Part shown: in pieces, positions 61,085 to 64,000 of the stretch
Numbering within the stretch: the first letter of the stretch is position 1
How the letters are laid out: every line of letters starts with the position of its first letter
NCBI RefSeq assembly: GCF_000383915.1
Contig: NZ_KB912942.1
Span: 5,948,564 to 6,012,563 of the forward strand
Length of the DNA stretch: 64,000 nt
From: Amycolatopsis benzoatilytica AK 16/65
GTDB lineage: Bacteria > Actinomycetota > Actinomycetes > Mycobacteriales > Pseudonocardiaceae
Reading direction: 5' to 3'
The notes under the pieces: model-generated
What the model was told of the DNA's origin: nothing
The model's input: only the letters and a program-made list of their open reading frames with translations
The model's database searches: none
Program-made: the position numbers and the translations under genes

Positions 61085-61732
61085 TCACGAGTTGCGCGCG
61101 AACCAAATCACGTCCGGCTCGCCCCGCGGCACCGGCACCGCCACCACGTCCACGTCTTCGAATCGCTCCCGCAGCCGGGCGGTGAACTCCGGGGCCGCCC
61201 CCGCGCTCCACACCGCGAGCACTCCGCCCGGCCGCAGCAGCTGCCCCAACCTTTCCAGCCCGGAATCCGTGTACAGCGAGGTGTTTCCCTCCGTCACTGT
61301 CCACTCTGGACCGTTGTCGATGTCCAGGCACAGTGCGTCGAAGGTTTCGCCGGTGGTCCGCAGCCACTCGATCAGATCTCCTTCGACCACCCGCACGCGC
61401 GGGTCGTCCAGCGCGCCGTCGTGGACTTCGCGCAGCGGGCCGCCGCGGTTCCAGCGGATCACCGCTGGTTCCCGTTCCACCACCACCGCCTCGCCGACCG
61501 AGCCGTGATCGAGCGCGGCCCGCAGCGAAAACCCGACGCCCAGCCCGCCGATCAGGATCCGCGCACCCGGCGCGAGCCGGTCGGCCGCTCCGGTGACGAG
61601 CAGCCGCTCCGACTCGCCGTTGCGGGTGTCCATAAGAAACACCCCGTTCTCGATCACCTCGAACACGGTGCCGTCTCGTCGCAGCACCAGTTCTCCACCG
61701 CGTCCGGGCACGGTCTCCAGTACCTCCGCCAC
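61085..61732 (-). CDS. Spermidine-synthase-like methyltransferase-fold protein
   Basis: A 215-residue protein of the Rossmann-like SAM fold. The motif ILIGGLGVGFSLRAAL corresponds to the nucleotide-binding loop of spermidine synthases, AVVVEREPAVI to its acidic strand, and DALCLDIDNGPEW to the catalytic Asp region (spermidine synthases have Asp at two positions). It is shorter than classical spermidine synthases (about 300 residues), so polyamine synthesis is uncertain. It lies 13 bases after the MFS gene on the same strand and could be co-transcribed. Confidence 0.82.
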   Translation of the reverse strand: MAEVLETVPGRGGELVLRRDGTVFEVIENGVFLMDTRNGESERLLVTGAADRLAPGARILIGGLGVGFSLRAALDHGSVGEAVVVEREPAVIRWNRGGPLREVHDGALDDPRVRVVEGDLIEWLRTTGETFDALCLDIDNGPEWTVTEGNTSLYTDSGLERLGQLLRPGGVLAVWSAGAAPEFTARLRERFEDVDVVAVPVPRGEPDVIWFARNS

Positions 61733-61745
61733 GCCCGGCAGCTTC

Positions 61746-62936
61746 TCAGACCGCGACCTCCTCGCGGACCGCAGCCCGCCTCCGCGCGCCCCAGAAGAAC
61801 ACGACCACCAGCAGCGCCGCGGCAGCGAGGACCGCGGCGACCTCCGGCAGCACGGTCGGCCCGGCCGAGGTCAGCACCGCTCCGCCGACCACGCCGGACA
61901 GCCCGACGCCCAGGTAGATCGCCGAAGCGTTGAGCGACAGCGCGAGACCCGCGTGCCCGGGCGAAAGCTCGATCAGCCGGTGCTGCAGCGGCGGGCTGAA
62001 CGCCCAGTTCGCCAAGCCCCACACGAACAGCGTGATCCCGGCCCCGGCGACGGTCGTCGCGGTGAACGGCAGCAGCACCATCACCGCGGTGAACGCGACG
62101 AGCACGATGAGCAGCGGCTTGCGCGCGCCCCACCGGTCGGCCGCGCGGCCGCCGGCGAAGTTGCCGATCGCGCCGCCGATGCCGTAGCAGAACAGCAGCA
62201 CGGTGATCGTCCCGCCGGAAACCCCCGCGGTCGCGGAGAGCACCGGCGACACCAGCGTGTACACCATGAACGCGGCCAGGCAGGCGAGCGTGGTGGTGAG
62301 CAGCAGCGCGACGACCCGCTTGTCGCGCGCGACCGCGAACCGTTCGGCGAGCCGGACCGCGGGCGGCGGCGCGACCTTCGGCAGCGCGATCTGGACGCCC
62401 ACCGCGCCGAGCAGCGACAGGACGCTAACGAACAGGAACGCACCCTCGTAGCCGAACTGCTGGGAGATCACGCTTCCCAGCGGAACGCCGAAGATCAACG
62501 CCACGGTCAGCCCGCCGAACACCAGCGAGACCGCGCGGCCGCGTCGCTCCGGCGTCGTCAGTTCGGCCGCGACCGCGGTGGCGGCGGGCGTGTATACGGC
62601 AGCCCCGATCGCCGTGACAACCCGCGCGATCAGCAGGGTGCCGTAGCCGGGCGCGACCGCGGCGAAGAGATTGCCCGCACCGGCCGCCATGAGCGCGGCG
62701 ACCAGCAGGGTGCGTCGTTCCCATCGGCCGGTCGCCGCCGCGAACAGCGGTGAACCCAGCGCGTAGGCGATCGCGAAGGAAGTGACGAGCTGCGCCGCGG
62801 CGGTCGCGGAGATGTGCAGCTCGGAGGTGAGCGCCGGCAGCAGCCCGGCCACGATGTAGCCGCTGGTGCCCACGCCGAAGGCCCCGAACGCGAGCACCGA
62901 GTTCCGGGCCGCCGCCGAGGACGAGACGCTGGACAT
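61746..62936 (-). CDS. MFS transporter, DHA1 drug-efflux type
   Basis: A 396-residue inner-membrane transporter with 12 helices. The DHA1 signature in loop 2-3 reads ATGRWERRTLLVAALMAAG. Motif C in helix 5 corresponds to GGLTVALIFGVPLGSVI. The N-terminus is hydrophilic and short. A divergent ArsR-type regulator and mirrored operator half-sites in both promoters indicate induction by its substrate. The substrate (drug or arabinose-like sugar) is not evident. Confidence 0.92.
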   Translation of the reverse strand: MSSVSSSAAARNSVLAFGAFGVGTSGYIVAGLLPALTSELHISATAAAQLVTSFAIAYALGSPLFAAATGRWERRTLLVAALMAAGAGNLFAAVAPGYGTLLIARVVTAIGAAVYTPAATAVAAELTTPERRGRAVSLVFGGLTVALIFGVPLGSVISQQFGYEGAFLFVSVLSLLGAVGVQIALPKVAPPPAVRLAERFAVARDKRVVALLLTTTLACLAAFMVYTLVSPVLSATAGVSGGTITVLLFCYGIGGAIGNFAGGRAADRWGARKPLLIVLVAFTAVMVLLPFTATTVAGAGITLFVWGLANWAFSPPLQHRLIELSPGHAGLALSLNASAIYLGVGLSGVVGGAVLTSAGPTVLPEVAAVLAAAALLVVVFFWGARRRAAVREEVAV

Positions 62937-62953
62937 GAAGCCCCCAAAGCAGT

Positions 62954-63027
62954 TAGTACGACTGTCGTCGTAGTTCGATGACGACCGTACACGGCCGCGC
63001 CGACAATTTCGACAGGCGTCGTACTAT
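62954..63027. promoter_or_regulatory. Mirror-image promoters of MFS and arsR-type genes
   Basis: TAGTACGAC (62954-62962) and its reverse complement GTCGTACTA (63018-63026) each contain a TACTA -10 of the gene next to it. The arsR start at 63035 is 7 bases from TACTAT (63022-63027). The direct and inverted CGTCGTA sequences between them (62966-62990) could be further binding sites. Confidence 0.6.
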
Positions 63028-63034
63028 GGACGAC

Positions 63035-63358
63035 ATGCCTGCCTCCGCGCCGCTGCCGCCGCTCGCCTACCCGGACCGGGACGAGATCACCGTCGAAGGG
63101 GTCCTGCGCGCACTCGCCGACCCGGTCCGGCTGGCCATGGTCCGGCAGCTGGCGCGCGCGGAGACGGAGATCTCCTGCAGCGGTTTCGAGGTGCCGGTGA
63201 CCAAATCCACACTCACCCACCACCTGGCCACCCTGCGTCAGGCTGGCGTGATCGCCGGCCGGCAGGAAGGCACCACCCGGTACAACTCGTTGCGCCGCAA
63301 GGATCTCGACACGCTGTTTCCCGGTCTGCTGGACGGCGTGCTGGCCGCCCCGCGCTGA
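63035..63358 (+). CDS. ArsR-family winged-helix regulator
   Basis: A 107-residue regulator. The winged helix covers ADPVRLAMVRQLARAETEI and SGFEVPVTKSTLTHHLATLR (about residues 25-70). There is one Cys (SCSGF) and no CxC metal box, so a non-metal signal is likely. It is divergent from the MFS gene and probably its repressor. The ATG at 63035 is chosen over ATG 63026 because the latter lies in the -10 box. Confidence 0.9.
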   Translation: MPASAPLPPLAYPDRDEITVEGVLRALADPVRLAMVRQLARAETEISCSGFEVPVTKSTLTHHLATLRQAGVIAGRQEGTTRYNSLRRKDLDTLFPGLLDGVLAAPR

Positions 63359-63550
63359 GCGGTCGCGGCACGTGGCGGGACTCACCCGAATACCGGGATG
63401 ACAAGGCCGCCCTCCATCGGTTGAACTGGAGCGAGACAGCACGACGGCGTCGGGGCCGCCCAGGCTGTCTAGTTTTTTGCCCACGTTCTAAAGCGCTTCA
63501 GAAGACCTGCCTCCGAGCGTGGGAAATCGATTTCTCCGGGAAGGAGAGCT

Positions 63551-64000
63551 GTGCCCATCGCGTTGCTCGCGCTCGCCGTCGGCGCTTTCGGCATCGGGAC
63601 CACCGAGTTCGTCATGATGGGTGTGCTGCCCCAGACCGCCGCGGACTTCCACATCAGCATCTCGTCCGCCGGCAACTTCATCTCCGCCTACGCGCTGGGC
63701 GTGGTCATCGGCGCTCCGCTGATCACCGCCTTGGCGGTCAAGCTGCCGCGCAAGACCATGCTGCTGGCGATGATGGGCTTGTTCACCATCGGCAACGTGC
63801 TGTTCGCGCTGTCGCCGAACCAGGAGTTCGGCATCTTGTTCCGGTTCCTCGCCGGACTGCCGCACGGCGCGTTCTTCGGGGCGGGCGCGGTCGTCGCGTC
63901 GAGCCTCGCGCAGCAGGGACAGCGTGCGAAGGCGGTGTCGATGATGTTCATGGGCCTGACGCTGGCGAACGTCATCGGCGTTCCGCTCGGCACCCTGCTC
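63551..64000 (+). CDS. MFS transporter, partial at right edge
   Basis: The first 150 residues of a DHA1-type MFS transporter (AraJ/YdhP-like). The start PIALLALAVGAFGIGTTEFV and following helices, with loop 2-3 ITALAVKLPRKTMLLAMMG and FRFLAGLPHGAFFGAGAVVA, are typical. The GTG at 63551 follows AAGGAGAG by a few bases. The gene continues beyond the window; the 190 bases before it hold no other gene. Confidence 0.9.
   Translation, partial: MPIALLALAVGAFGIGTTEFVMMGVLPQTAADFHISISSAGNFISAYALGVVIGAPLITALAVKLPRKTMLLAMMGLFTIGNVLFALSPNQEFGILFRFLAGLPHGAFFGAGAVVASSLAQQGQRAKAVSMMFMGLTLANVIGVPLGTLL

Noticed and set aside
61593..62753. 386-codon ORF on the plus strand opposite the MFS and spermidine-synthase-like genes
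   Set aside because: Extremely Arg/Gln/Gly-rich translation with no domain, typical of the antisense frame in very GC-rich genes. The minus-strand genes are clear.

Overview
The window is chromosomal DNA of a high-GC actinomycete. The gene content points to Pseudonocardiaceae, most likely an Amycolatopsis-like organism. The evidence is G/C at nearly all third codon positions in the housekeeping genes, a small EspG/WXG-type cassette, a monomer/homodimer-type NADP isocitrate dehydrogenase, an SCO4848-type membrane protein beside a D-Ala-D-Ala carboxypeptidase, and many start codons sitting 6-7 nt behind a TANNNT-like -10 box (leaderless mRNAs). No rRNA, complete tRNA, CRISPR array, transposase or phage gene was found.

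Layout. 1-4.8 kb: end of an alternative-type histidyl-tRNA synthetase gene (cut by the window edge), small membrane and coiled-coil proteins, an aldo/keto reductase coupled to a MerR regulator with a textbook operator, a TetR regulator and upp. 4.9-9.5 kb: a tyrosine-phosphatase-like protein, a DUF1707 protein, and deoC followed by a full and a C-terminally missing aldehyde dehydrogenase. 9.8-12 kb: a type VII secretion-associated cassette ending in an EspG-like chaperone. 12-17.8 kb: a secreted DUF4232 protein, TetR, tandem CYP105-like P450s with a [3Fe-4S] ferredoxin, and a methyltransferase/TetR pair around one strong palindrome. 18.4-23.7 kb: a sugar or polyol ABC importer plus dehydrogenase, divergent from a SorC-type regulator, with the same operator in both promoters. 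23.7-24.1 kb: remnants of two decayed genes. 24.1-34.7 kb: a membrane-anchored degenerate receiver protein, a Ski2-like helicase, an acidic protein, an M4 protease, an MFS transporter, adenosine deaminase and a coiled-coil protein. 34.8-41.7 kb: a nucleoside-uptake and salvage operon (Bmp lipoprotein, ATPase, two permeases, cdd, deoA). 42.2-45.6 kb: sdhCDAB. 45.6-46.8 kb: an AbiEi/DUF559-like gene of foreign codon use bracketed by two identical palindromes. 46.8-58 kb: subtilase, carboxypeptidase, patatin-like protein, YihY-like protein, trpS, exonuclease III, an MBL-fold hydrolase and icd. 58-64 kb: methyltransferases, AraC and ArsR regulators, a HhH glycosylase-like protein and two MFS transporters, the last cut by the window edge.

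How the parts fit. Nucleoside salvage dominates: upp, deoC, add, cdd, deoA and the Bmp-type importer are all here, although in separate transcription units. Succinate dehydrogenase and isocitrate dehydrogenase give a TCA-cycle core.

The most unusual feature is a family of nine dispersed palindromes of about 51-59 bp with consensus arms GTCCGTGAAGGGCCCCTTG / CAAGGGGCCCTTCACGGAC. Eight lie just 3' of a gene. One has changed its sequence in both arms so that pairing is kept. Two share an extended flank, and two identical ones enclose a defence-like gene. This family is the best candidate here for a little-described system: a self-spreading terminator, or a REP- or MITE-like element.
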